Shown here piece after piece: positions 6,869 through 15,155 of a DNA stretch of 16,022 nucleotides (its first letter is position 1; every line of letters starts with the position of its first letter). Position numbers and translations under genes: made by a program. The notes under the pieces are model-generated. The model saw nothing but the letters and a program-made list of their open reading frames with translations. It was not told the DNA's origin and did no database searches. The stretch is from CAZVGZ01 sp964627605 (GTDB lineage: Bacteria; Latescibacterota; MWCZ01; CAZVGZ01), in contig CAZVGZ010000053.1 in assembly GCA_964627605.1 (NCBI GenBank), positions 1 to 16,022 of the forward strand, given 5' to 3'.

Positions 6869-7175
6869 CGTGCGACTCCGTTCTCCCCGGCGGCATTGCT
6901 GAGAATAACGCACCATCAACACAGGACCCCAAATCCGTGTAGCTTGAACCCACAGGGTTGGCTCTACAGCTTTCATTACGCATCTTTGCTGTCTCGCACG
7001 AAAAAGACACATCTTGATTCTGGCCCTCTTATGTAAGGGCTCTATCAGCATCCTTGAATCGGAATTTTGAGAGATGTCTGGCACTCCAAGTTCCACCGAA
7101 TCCAAGCCCCCCAAAAGTGATCGACTATTTCGATCACTCATCTTAGAGCATGAGATTTTGACAAGGATCGCAATT
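6869..7175. other. 307-bp divergent intergenic region
   Basis: This separates the minus-strand hydrolase from the plus-strand glycosidase-like gene and should contain both promoters. A formal extension of the downstream ORF back to 7074 has no family similarity. I see a short AACCC-ACA-GGGTT hairpin near 6949-6961, a perfect 9-bp inverted repeat at 7116-7138 (listed separately), and no convincing -35/-10 pair at standard spacing. Confidence 0.5.
7116..7138. promoter_or_regulatory. perfect 9-5-9 palindrome, operator candidate
   Basis: AGTGATCGA at 7116-7124 and TCGATCACT at 7130-7138 are exact reverse complements around a five-base spacer CTATT. The element ends 37 bases before the glycosidase-like start codon and is not followed by a T run, so an operator for a dimeric repressor (or activator) is more likely than a terminator. 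No regulator gene is in the window. Confidence 0.55.
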
Positions 7176-9455
7176 ATGACCACAGTCGCAACTGTCACCT
7201 CCGCCGATAGTGGGCAGCTAATTGATTTAAAAAACGCGGTGATTCTTGACCGCCAATCTACAGTCGCAGGGCAGGTACTCTCCGAAGAGGTAAAGAGTCG
7301 TACTGGCCTCAAGTGGAGCACGGTCGCCACCGTGCCAGATGGCGCCACGGTTGTCGTAGAGCTCGCAATTGAAGACGGCTCCGACGTGCCTCTTGAAGGC
7401 TACCGGATCGGCATCGACTCATCCGATCAGAATCGGGTAACCGTGCAGATATCCGGCGCCGATCGGCAGGGCCTTCTTTTTGGTGTGGGCAATCTGCTCC
7501 GTGTGCTTGTTTGGGGAGCCGGTGTCGCCAACGTGCCAGCCGATCTGGACGTAACGACCTCTCCAGCCTATCCGGTACGCGGTCATCAGTTGGGCTACAG
7601 GCCGACAGCCAATTCGTACGACGCGTGGAGTCCCGAGCAGTACGATCAGTACATCCGTGAGTTGGCGCTGTTGGGAGGGAACGCGATTGAGAACATCCTG
7701 TATCAGGACGGCGAGAATGAGCTGATGAAACTCACCAGGAGTGAGATGAATCAGCATATGAGCCAAGTGTGTGCTAGATATGGAATGGCGTACTGGATCT
7801 GGACGCCTGTTGAGTTCGACCTGAATGACTCAGACCGCCGCGCCGACCTTCTCGTGCGGCACGAAAAGCTTTACCGCGAAACGCCAAACATCGACGCGCT
7901 GATGTTTCCCGGTGCCGACCCTGGCAGCAACCATCCCGACATGATGCTGCCGTTCTTGGAGGAGATCGCCGAGCTTCTGGCTCAGTATCATCCCAATGGA
8001 CAGGTCTGGATGTCGATGCAGGGGTTTCATGGGGAAAAAGGCGAATACGTCTATGACTATCTGAAAGAACACAATCCTGACTGGTTGGCGGGGATAGTCG
8101 CTGGGCCACAGAGCCCTCCGATGCAAGAGATGAGGCAGAACATTCCCGAAAAATACCCGATCAGACGATATCCGGACATCACGCACAACGTGCGCTGCCA
8201 GTATCCGGTCGCCTGGTGGGACTTAGCGCTCAACCTGACTTTGGGGCGTGAGGCTCCCAACCCAAGGCCGTTGGACCAGCACCAGATTCACAACCGTTTT
8301 GCAAAGTATTCCAACGGTTTCATCACCTATTCTGACGGCATCCATGACGATGTCAACAAAGCAATCTGGACGAGGCTCGGTTGGGACCCCGACGCCGATC
8401 TTCGCGAAATACTGATCGAGTACGCATCCCTGTTTTTCGGTCCCACAGTCGCCGAACGAGCCGCTGACGGGCTGAGGGCGTTCGAGCAGAACTGGGAGGG
8501 GTCGCTCGCAGATAACGGCGGAGTGGACGCAACACTTGCGTTATGGCAGCAGTTGGAGAACGAATCGCCCCAGCTAAGCAATAACTGGAGGTGGCAGCTC
8601 TGTCTGTTGAGAGCTAACTACGATGCGTACACCAGGCACCGTCTGCTCTACGAACAGGAGTTGGAGGATGCTGCAAACGTTATACTAGCCCGCGCCGCCG
8701 AACTTGGTCCCGCCAAAGCGATGGACGATGCGTTGTCACTGCTGTCCAAAGCCGAAACAGACCTCCGCAAACCTGAGCTACGCCAGCGGATTGAGGAACT
8801 GTGCGTCGCGCTCTTTGACTCCATTGGGCTTCAGTCGAGCGTAGAGCGGTTCGGTGCGTCAGGCGTTGAGCGCGGTGCGGTTCTCGATCTCGTGGACAGG
8901 CCGATTAACAATCGGTGGTGGCTTGAAGATCAGTTCGCAGCGATCAGGTCCATGGGATCTGAAGATGCCAAACTTGAACGACTGGCTACGATCGCATCCT
9001 GGGAACATCCAGGTGAAGGCAGCACTTACGACGATCTCGGCAACGTCGCCAAGTCGCAACACGTCCTTCGCGGCGGGGGTCTTGAAGGTCGATCGAACCT
9101 CCCTGACAGACCTACAATAGGCTTTATGTGGTGGGATGATGGCAAGAGCCGCCTGCGCGTTTCGTGGCTCAGTAACATGCACTGGCCCACCAGAATGCGC
9201 TATGAAAATCTTGACCCCGGCGCTGATTATATCCTCAGGATGACCGGAACCGGCGAACTGTTTCCAATCATCGACGGTAAACGTCTGGAACCAACCATCT
9301 ACAGCACCGAGATCGGCGAATTCAGGGAGTATACACTTCCAAAACCCGCCTATGCCGACGGCGACATCGAGTTTACCTGGGACGACCCAGATGACATGCG
9401 CCTCAACTGGCGTCAATGGTCCTACATCCACGAGGTGTGGCTGCTCAAGCGTTAG
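7176..9455 (+). CDS. glycosidase-like protein with GH20/GH67-type N-terminal domain and TIM barrel
   Basis: A 759-residue protein, intact. Residues about 1-125 look like the alpha/beta N-terminal domain preceding GH20 hexosaminidase and GH67/GH115 alpha-glucuronidase barrels (GYRIGID...VTVQISGADRQGLLFGVGNLLR). A barrel follows from about residue 130 (PAYPVRGHQLGYRP, then LALLGGNAIE), with MFPGADPGSNHPDMM near 247, VWMSMQGFHGE near 277 and FITYSDGIHDDVNKAIW near 384. The last 140 residues look like a beta-sandwich. Acidic residues in these loops are candidate catalysts, but I cannot place the protein in a named GH family, so substrate is open (uronic acid or amino sugar would be typical). Start 7176 has AAGGA at 7163-7167, eight bases away, and homologous-looking sequence starts there. 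No signal peptide is visible. A palindrome lies just upstream. Confidence 0.7.
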   Translation: MTTVATVTSADSGQLIDLKNAVILDRQSTVAGQVLSEEVKSRTGLKWSTVATVPDGATVVVELAIEDGSDVPLEGYRIGIDSSDQNRVTVQISGADRQGLLFGVGNLLRVLVWGAGVANVPADLDVTTSPAYPVRGHQLGYRPTANSYDAWSPEQYDQYIRELALLGGNAIENILYQDGENELMKLTRSEMNQHMSQVCARYGMAYWIWTPVEFDLNDSDRRADLLVRHEKLYRETPNIDALMFPGADPGSNHPDMMLPFLEEIAELLAQYHPNGQVWMSMQGFHGEKGEYVYDYLKEHNPDWLAGIVAGPQSPPMQEMRQNIPEKYPIRRYPDITHNVRCQYPVAWWDLALNLTLGREAPNPRPLDQHQIHNRFAKYSNGFITYSDGIHDDVNKAIWTRLGWDPDADLREILIEYASLFFGPTVAERAADGLRAFEQNWEGSLADNGGVDATLALWQQLENESPQLSNNWRWQLCLLRANYDAYTRHRLLYEQELEDAANVILARAAELGPAKAMDDALSLLSKAETDLRKPELRQRIEELCVALFDSIGLQSSVERFGASGVERGAVLDLVDRPINNRWWLEDQFAAIRSMGSEDAKLERLATIASWEHPGEGSTYDDLGNVAKSQHVLRGGGLEGRSNLPDRPTIGFMWWDDGKSRLRVSWLSNMHWPTRMRYENLDPGADYILRMTGTGELFPIIDGKRLEPTIYSTEIGEFREYTLPKPAYADGDIEFTWDDPDDMRLNWRQWSYIHEVWLLKR

Positions 9456-9471
9456 TACAGGGCTCGATGCA

Positions 9472-9939
9472 CTAGTAGGGATCGGCTTGTATCCCAGTCG
9501 GACCGCACCGCTTGAAGTGTATGAGAGCGCGGCACGAGTTGTGCAAACCGCTGATCCCTCTGGTGAGTAGTGTGTCGTAGTCAGGAGCGCAGTGGTCGGT
9601 GTTGGCCGGAAAAGTCCGTTCGCCAATAGCTGCAATCTACTCCACTGCAATGTCATACTCGGTTGTGGAGGCTCCATCTGGCAGGCCAGAGAATGTCAAC
9701 GCACACATCGATCCAGCGAGGAGGTCGTCGTCGTGGATCGTGAGCGGCATGTTATCCAGTAACGCGTTAAGAGCAAGCGCCCGGCGCACAGTCATGAGGC
9801 GTTCTACTGTCTGCCGAAAGCTTAGCGCCAGATACCATGGCCGCAGGTCGGTGCCCTCGCGCGGAACCGCCCGAAGATACGCTAGAAGCTCAGGCTTACG
9901 CCGTTCAAACCGGTTAGCCACTATCCTGTCCTCACTCAA
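9472..9939 (-). pseudogene. N-terminal remnant of a glycyl radical enzyme (pyruvate formate-lyase-like)
   Basis: Minus-strand frame from about 9939 (TTG; no ATG and no clear ribosome binding site). It contains FRQTVERLMTVRRALALNAL and then LDNMPLTIHDDDLLAGSM, the opening part of the PFL domain of glycyl radical enzymes, where the conserved IHDDELIVG-type motif occurs. A TAG at 9637-9639 interrupts the frame after DIAVE, but the same frame goes on with IAAIGERTFPANTDHCAPDY and LLTRGISGL, still family-like, to about 9545. After that the sequence is unrelated and meets another TAG at 9472-9474. Family members are about 750-850 residues, with the catalytic Cys and the glycyl loop in the missing part, so this cannot be an active enzyme. 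One nonsense mutation plus loss of over 600 codons is the simplest reading. Confidence 0.6.
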
Positions 9940-10250
9940 TGAATACCGAACACCGCAGCGACGAAACCACCGTGTAAACTATACCAGCAGTGGCTTCGGT
10001 CAACGCCACATCGGCTGTGGGACCTCATATTGTCCGATTCTTCTATAGTTTGGTCGCGGCAGCGCGCTTACCGATTGACCGAATCGGAATACGGGTCTCA
10101 AAGGTTGCAGTGTTGGGTGGGTCAAACACCGTAAAGGAGGAGGTTTACGAAGCCGACAGTAACCAAGATCACCGAATAGGCCGCTGTCAGGCCGCAATCC
10201 CCTGTCTCGGCATCCAATCCGAACTGCCGTTTACCCGACACGCCCGACCA
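9940..10250. other. 311-bp gap with a possible membrane-protein remnant
   Basis: No complete gene is present. On the minus strand, in the same frame as the acyltransferase and immediately after its TGA (10251-10253), the frame stays open to a TGA at 10122-10124. It ends in a hydrophobic segment LTAAYSVILVTVGFVNLLLY followed by GV, which resembles a final transmembrane helix, for example of a transporter permease; family not assignable. A weak hairpin CCGATT-GACCG-AATCGG lies at 10071-10087. The forward ORF across this region shows no family features and I do not call it. Confidence 0.35.
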
Positions 10251-11234
10251 TCAAAGCTTGATGATGATGTTCTGTTTGGCGAGGTGTCTTGCTGCTGCCC
10301 AGCAGAGCGTGTAGACCAGTGCGAAACCGCAGAGCGCCCAGATGGCCGATGAGTCCCTGGGGAACTGGTGGTGCATCTCACCTAAAACCACGCCTTGGAC
10401 CATATAGATGACCAGAGCGTTGCTGCCAAGAGTTGAAAGGGTGGGGACCGACCAACCGCGTATGTCCACTACCCAATAGAAAAGCAGCGCCGCCAAAAAG
10501 CTGGCTCCAGTGGACGCGATCATATACGGCACGGTACCGCCCCTCTGGCTCTGAAGATTGTACGGTTCCACGGCGTAGCCCATCCGTTCCAATCCCACAC
10601 CGAGATAACCGATTAGGATAAGCCCGATACCCAGGCTGGCGAACCACCGGATCAGTTTCTTGCCATCGGCTGCGGCGTATAAGTCCCAGGCAAACGTGCC
10701 GAACACGAGCGGGATCGTCCAAGACAGCGGCCCCAAAGGTCCGCCATCAATGCTTCTGGCCATCGTCCATTCGTAGTAACCAAATTGTGACGATGCGATC
10801 CAGAATAGAGCGGCGTAGACACCGCTGACTATCAACCGCACCGAGACCGATCTGTCGATCACAGGCAGTATTAGCAGTGCAGCCACCGCGATGTAGGTTA
10901 GCGCGTCCCAGATGTCAACGCAAAAATCGGGGCCGTAGTAGGCGATCGCCACAACTATCAGGGTCACATATCGCTTGGCCAAATGTTTGCGTGCATCCCA
11001 AGCGGTGCCCCGCTCTGAGCGACGCAGGAACGAAAGCCGAAACCCCATCCCCACGACGAAAAGGAACAGAGGGGCGATGGTGTCGGCGTAGCTCATGGGG
11101 CCGTGGCGGTGGTGGTCAAAGGCCCAGGGCATGCTCTTGAAGTTGCCGAGCCAGTTGACGAAAATCATACCGGCGATGGCGTATCCTCTAAGCTGGTCGA
11201 TGGATGCGATGCGTGATCCAGCGGCGTTTGACAT
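10251..11234 (-). CDS. membrane acyltransferase, HGSNAT/DUF5009-like (heparan-alpha-glucosaminide N-acetyltransferase family)
   Basis: A 327-residue integral membrane protein with about ten hydrophobic segments. The N-terminal IASIDQLRGYAIAGMIFVNW and MSYADTIAPLFLFVVGMGF match the conserved first helix and catalytic-loop region of the bacterial HGSNAT-like/YeiB-related acyltransferases. In the human family member a histidine carries acetyl from cytosolic acetyl-CoA to a terminal glucosamine across the membrane; here the DHHRHG segment in the first loop contains candidate histidines. Bacterial members are mostly uncharacterised and probably modify sugars at the periplasmic side. The ATG at 11234 has AAGGA-type SD at 11241-11245, six bases away. 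It follows the RND gene by 66 bases in the same direction and may be the last gene of that transcript, although its role suggests glycan modification rather than metal efflux. Confidence 0.78.
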   Translation of the reverse strand: MSNAAGSRIASIDQLRGYAIAGMIFVNWLGNFKSMPWAFDHHRHGPMSYADTIAPLFLFVVGMGFRLSFLRRSERGTAWDARKHLAKRYVTLIVVAIAYYGPDFCVDIWDALTYIAVAALLILPVIDRSVSVRLIVSGVYAALFWIASSQFGYYEWTMARSIDGGPLGPLSWTIPLVFGTFAWDLYAAADGKKLIRWFASLGIGLILIGYLGVGLERMGYAVEPYNLQSQRGGTVPYMIASTGASFLAALLFYWVVDIRGWSVPTLSTLGSNALVIYMVQGVVLGEMHHQFPRDSSAIWALCGFALVYTLCWAAARHLAKQNIIIKL

Positions 11235-11300
11235 ATGTGATCCTTATACGGTTTGGTTATCCCAGCCTATCGCAAGAAAATTACTGTTTCTTGGCGTCAC

Positions 11301-14300
11301 CTACTCCTGTGTCTCGCGGGCGACTACAAGCTCAAACAGAGCTGGCAAAACTATCATCGTCAAAACCGTTGATGTCATCATTCCGCCGATTATCACCCAT
11401 GCCAGAGGTCTCTGGAGCTCTGCACCCGAGCCGGACGCCAGGGCCAGGGGCAGCATCCCAAGCCCGGTGGTGATCGCTGTCATCAGTACCGGTATCACCC
11501 GTGTTTCAGCACCTTTTACAATCGCATCGCGGAGCGCCAGCCCGTCCCTCCCGAGAGCTTTTATGTGTGATATCAGTACGATTCCGTTGCGAATGGCGAT
11601 GCCGAAAAGCAGCAAGAACCCGATGGCGGATGAGACGCTGATCCGCCCTCCAGATGCCCAGACCCCAACAAGGCCGCCAAGTGCGGCTAGCGGCAGGTTC
11701 ATCAGAACGACAGCGCTCAGCGCCGCAGAGTCGAAAACCCAGAACAGTATAGCGAACATAGCTGCGACAATCAGCGCGCCATTGACGATAAGCTGCCCCA
11801 TCGCCTGCTGCTGATCTTCGAACTGCCCGGCGTAGGAGACGTTGTAGCCTGCGGGGAGTACTATCTGATCGCCCATGACTACCTGGACTTCGTGCACAAC
11901 GCTCGCCAGATCGCGTCCGGCGATGTTTAGCTGAATGACAGTGCGCCTTCTGCCCTCTTCGCGGTGCACCGTATTTGGGCCTTCGGACATTCGAACATTA
12001 GCGATAGAAGACAGCGGTACCGAATAGCCCTTGGGGGTCATAACCGGTATCTGCTTCATAAGCCCCAAGTTCCCGCGAGCGCTCTCCTTTAGACGAACTC
12101 TCAGTGTGTAGGTCGCTCCCTCATGATTGATTTGACCTAACGATTCTCCCTGGAGCGCTGCGTCAACAAACTCGGTCACCACTCCAGGCGTGAGCCCCAC
12201 CATCCCGCTTGCCCGGCGATCGATGTCCACCACGTATTGTGGGATCGACACCTGCGGTTCAATCTGTAGATCGACAACGCCATCAATCCCAGAAATCGCG
12301 CCACGGACTTCTTGTGCAAGCCTGTGAAGTCTTCCTAAGTCCGTGCCAAAGATCTTAATCGCGAGCTGAGCGCGGATACCTGAGCGAAGGTGCGAAATCC
12401 GGTGTTCGATCGGCTGACCAACGGCGAGGGCGACACCGGGGAATTTCTGGAGAATCAGCCGCACCTCCTCCATGATCGTTTTGCGCCCCTGCGTTCGTTC
12501 TTCTGGTGGTAGAATGATTACCAACACCACACTCGAATACGATCCGGCGGCGTGCTCGTCCTCTTCGACCCGCCCAACCAGGCTGGTTACTCCGGTTACA
12601 TAAGGCAGCGGCAGCAGCGCCTTTTCAATGCGACCAACAACATCGGATGATTCGTCCAGCGATGCTCCTGGATAGACTACCGCGTGAAGGACCAGTGTGC
12701 CCTCGTCCATCGTCGGGAGAAACTCTTTGCCGACGAGTGATCTGACTAGCGTGTCGTAAGAGATCAGTGCCGCCATTATCGCTATACCACCCATGCTCGC
12801 TCCGGCGACACCACGCCGGTGGCGAAGTGACCAGACCACCATCGGGCGATAGCCCTCCTTGACCCACGTCTGCACCCGTCCCACTCCGACGCTCACCACA
12901 TCCCCTGATCGCACCAAGAGCATTCGGCACAGCGCTGGTGCCACCAGCACAGATACTCCTAACGAGCAGAGCATCGCCACGATGACTGTCAAACCAAGCG
13001 GGTGGAACAGCTCGCCAGAGATGTCGGTGAGTCTTAACAAGGGTATGAACGCTAACACGATGATGACCGTTGCCCAGAATATCGCTTGAAAAATCTCCAG
13101 CGTAGCGTCGGTGGTGACCTGATCAACTGAGCCACCTGCTGGTGTTTTGTCGCCGAGCCTTCTGTTGGTGTTTTCGACGACGATGATGGCATCGTCAACC
13201 ACCATACCCACTGCGATGGCGATCCCTCCAAGGGTCATGATATTGACTGAGTGGCCCATCAGCGACATAAGCCATGCCGCCGCTAGAATCGACAAAGGTA
13301 TTGACGCCAGAGTGATGACAGAAGTGCGGATATTCCCCAAGAACAGAGCCAGGATTACGACAACGAGAAACGCACCGTCGATCACAGCGCCGCGTACAGT
13401 AGCGACCGACCGGTCGATCAGGTCGGCTTGAGCGAACACCGGGTGCACAACGACGCCATCGGGGAGTGAGAGTTCATCCAGAGTTTTCAAGACATCGTCG
13501 GTAATCTGGAGGGTATTGCTTTCAGGCTTTTTAGCGACGCGACAGACGACCACCTCGTGCCCGCCAAAACTTGCCAGCCCTCGCCTTTCCGCCGGTGCCA
13601 GTTTCACCACTGCAATGTCGCCAACGAACACAGGTTCACCGTCGCGGGTATTTCCAACCAGAGTGTTTCTCACATCTTCCAGGCCGTCGATCGCACCGAT
13701 TCCGCGAATCACATACTCGCTGTGTGATTGAACATAAACGCCGCCTGAAGAGTTGTGGTTGCTGGTCTCAAGCGCGTGCAGTACTGATTCAAGATCTACG
13801 CCTGCCGCGTCCAGCAGGTCGGGATCGACATTGACCTGCGCCTCCACGATCAGTCCGCCAGCCCTGACTACATGAGCCACTCCGTCTACGCTCTCGATTC
13901 GAGGTGCGACAGTATTATCGACCAGTCGTCTGACCTGAGCAAGATCAAGCGTGCCGCTGGTGTCTTCAACAACGCACTCGAGTATCTCGCCCAAATGGGC
14001 GGTAACCGGCATAAGCGTCGGGGTGGGGATGTCTGCTGGAAGATGGGGGATAGCCAAACCTATCGCGTCTGCGACCTGCTGTCTCGCCCACTCTATCTCA
14101 GTACCCCAAACGAACTGGGCGTATATGACACCAAACCCGGTTCCTGATGTCGACCTAACTTCTTTGATGCCAGGGAGGTTGTCCAGTTCGTGTTCCAAAT
14201 GGATGATGACCGATGTTTCGACCTCTTCAGGGGCGAGGCCATGGGCGTCGGCCATGACAATAACTGTGGGATCGTGAATCTCTGGATAGACGCTGATGGG

Positions 14301-14402
14301 CATATGGCCACCGGCGATCCAGCCGCCGACGATCACAACCATCGCCGCAACGACCACAGCCACCCGGTGCTGAATCGCCCCTCTTACCAACGCCTCGAAC
14401 AT
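11301..14402 (-). CDS. heavy-metal efflux RND pump, CusA/CzcA family
   Basis: A 1033-residue inner-membrane RND transporter, full length for the heavy-metal efflux (HME) branch. It exports cations from periplasm or cytoplasm through an adaptor and outer-membrane channel, driven by the proton gradient. Visible signatures are the N-terminal helix with PISVYPEIHDPTVIV, the proton-relay helix AVGMVVDDAIIVVEN with Asp403-Asp404, and GKEFLPTMDEGTLVL and YPGASLDESSDVV in the second porter domain. Last comes the twelfth-helix region MTAITTGLGMLPLALASGSG. The ATG is supported by GGAG (14410-14413), seven bases upstream. It lies 56 bases after the short adaptor gene. No outer-membrane factor is in the window. 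The metal is not determined; a NicO gene upstream hints at Ni/Co or another divalent ion. The protein shows no interruptions, unlike its upstream neighbours. Confidence 0.9.
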   Translation of the reverse strand: MFEALVRGAIQHRVAVVVAAMVVIVGGWIAGGHMPISVYPEIHDPTVIVMADAHGLAPEEVETSVIIHLEHELDNLPGIKEVRSTSGTGFGVIYAQFVWGTEIEWARQQVADAIGLAIPHLPADIPTPTLMPVTAHLGEILECVVEDTSGTLDLAQVRRLVDNTVAPRIESVDGVAHVVRAGGLIVEAQVNVDPDLLDAAGVDLESVLHALETSNHNSSGGVYVQSHSEYVIRGIGAIDGLEDVRNTLVGNTRDGEPVFVGDIAVVKLAPAERRGLASFGGHEVVVCRVAKKPESNTLQITDDVLKTLDELSLPDGVVVHPVFAQADLIDRSVATVRGAVIDGAFLVVVILALFLGNIRTSVITLASIPLSILAAAWLMSLMGHSVNIMTLGGIAIAVGMVVDDAIIVVENTNRRLGDKTPAGGSVDQVTTDATLEIFQAIFWATVIIVLAFIPLLRLTDISGELFHPLGLTVIVAMLCSLGVSVLVAPALCRMLLVRSGDVVSVGVGRVQTWVKEGYRPMVVWSLRHRRGVAGASMGGIAIMAALISYDTLVRSLVGKEFLPTMDEGTLVLHAVVYPGASLDESSDVVGRIEKALLPLPYVTGVTSLVGRVEEDEHAAGSYSSVVLVIILPPEERTQGRKTIMEEVRLILQKFPGVALAVGQPIEHRISHLRSGIRAQLAIKIFGTDLGRLHRLAQEVRGAISGIDGVVDLQIEPQVSIPQYVVDIDRRASGMVGLTPGVVTEFVDAALQGESLGQINHEGATYTLRVRLKESARGNLGLMKQIPVMTPKGYSVPLSSIANVRMSEGPNTVHREEGRRRTVIQLNIAGRDLASVVHEVQVVMGDQIVLPAGYNVSYAGQFEDQQQAMGQLIVNGALIVAAMFAILFWVFDSAALSAVVLMNLPLAALGGLVGVWASGGRISVSSAIGFLLLFGIAIRNGIVLISHIKALGRDGLALRDAIVKGAETRVIPVLMTAITTGLGMLPLALASGSGAELQRPLAWVIIGGMMTSTVLTMIVLPALFELVVARETQE

Positions 14403-14458
14403 TTCTCTTCTCCGCTACCCGGTCAACTTGGTGCCCAACTGGTGAGTCGCAACAAGAA

Positions 14459-15127
14459 TCAGTCCAGCAGCCTTGCGCCCTGGTCCGGGCTGGACGCTGC
14501 AGTCCAAAGCTGCCTTACGCCGCTAGTGACGACAATGTCTGATAGGTACAGACCATCGAGCACATTTACGTATCCATCCCAAACCCCGCCGACCTCAATC
14601 TCAACTGGCGCGAACTCCTCGCCGTTCACTGCGAAAACCAACCACTTCCCGCCTGTATAAATCGCCGCCGACAGAGGAACAGCGACACCATCGCCATCGC
14701 TTGGCGCGACAACCTCAATAGAAACAGTCTGCCCAGCCGTGAAGGTCGTCGATCTATCAAAACGAACCTTGAGGGGACGATGGTCGGGTCTCGTACTGTA
14801 AGGACGTCCGATGGAGACGACACGCCCTAACGACGTTTGACCGCCAACCTTTCGTACCGGCAGACCTTGCGCCACAAGAGTGGAAAAGCTGGTGTGAATC
14901 CATCCTTGCCCAACAGAGCCTTCGGTTCCTGCGCGTTTTACGATCTTGACCCATGTCCTCACAGGCTGCACAGGAGTGATTTCGGACACCGGAGCGGTCT
15001 CAATGCCCAGGTTGACACGCATGGTCTCGTCGAGATAGACGTTGCCCGCCTCTGATTCCAGGCCAAAAAGCAACAGCCACAGCAAAGCGGTGGACCAATG
15101 CCAGCGCATGTCTGTTGTCAATCCCAT
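14459..15127 (-). CDS. short periplasmic adaptor (membrane fusion protein) of the RND system
   Basis: A 222-residue exported protein. MRWHWSTALLWLLLFGLESE forms a signal peptide, then VYLDETMRVNLGIETAPVSE gives the usual start of HlyD/CusB-type adaptors. The C-terminal part, from PLKVRFDRSTTFTAGQTVSI through VPLSAAIYTGGKWLVFAVNG to LSDIVVTSGVRQLW, is the beta-barrel and membrane-proximal domain. The coiled-coil hairpin and most of the lipoyl domain expected between them are missing (relatives have 350-500 residues); only about 50 residues link the ends. So either it is a minimal adaptor or it has an internal in-frame deletion. The ATG at 15127 is chosen over 15154 because AAGGAG (15137-15142) lies nine bases upstream and the signal peptide follows directly. 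Position between NicO and the RND pump supports an adaptor role. Confidence 0.65.
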   Translation of the reverse strand: MGLTTDMRWHWSTALLWLLLFGLESEAGNVYLDETMRVNLGIETAPVSEITPVQPVRTWVKIVKRAGTEGSVGQGWIHTSFSTLVAQGLPVRKVGGQTSLGRVVSIGRPYSTRPDHRPLKVRFDRSTTFTAGQTVSIEVVAPSDGDGVAVPLSAAIYTGGKWLVFAVNGEEFAPVEIEVGGVWDGYVNVLDGLYLSDIVVTSGVRQLWTAASSPDQGARLLD

Positions 15128-15155
15128 CGTCCTGATCTCCTTTTGCTTGTCCAAC

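Noticed and set aside
7074..7175. Longer start for the glycosidase-like gene
   Set aside because: It would place the palindrome inside the coding region and has no similarity; ATG 7176 has AAGGA eight bases upstream.
6869..7348. Upstream extension of the hydrolase frame on the minus strand
   Set aside because: It runs into the opposite-strand glycosidase gene; the family N-terminus starts at ATG 6868 with an SD.
8859..9677. Long minus-strand ORF of 272 residues opposite the glycosidase gene
   Set aside because: Composition and lack of motifs mark it as an antisense shadow of the real plus-strand gene.
9990..10352. Plus-strand ORF of 120 residues
   Set aside because: It runs into the antisense of the acyltransferase 3' end and has no motif or ribosome binding site; a purine run at 10134-10143 is internal and not placed before a start.
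11095..11814. Plus-strand ORF of 239 residues opposite the RND gene
   Set aside because: Pro/Ser/Arg-rich shadow of the RND C-terminal coding region with no recognisable domain.
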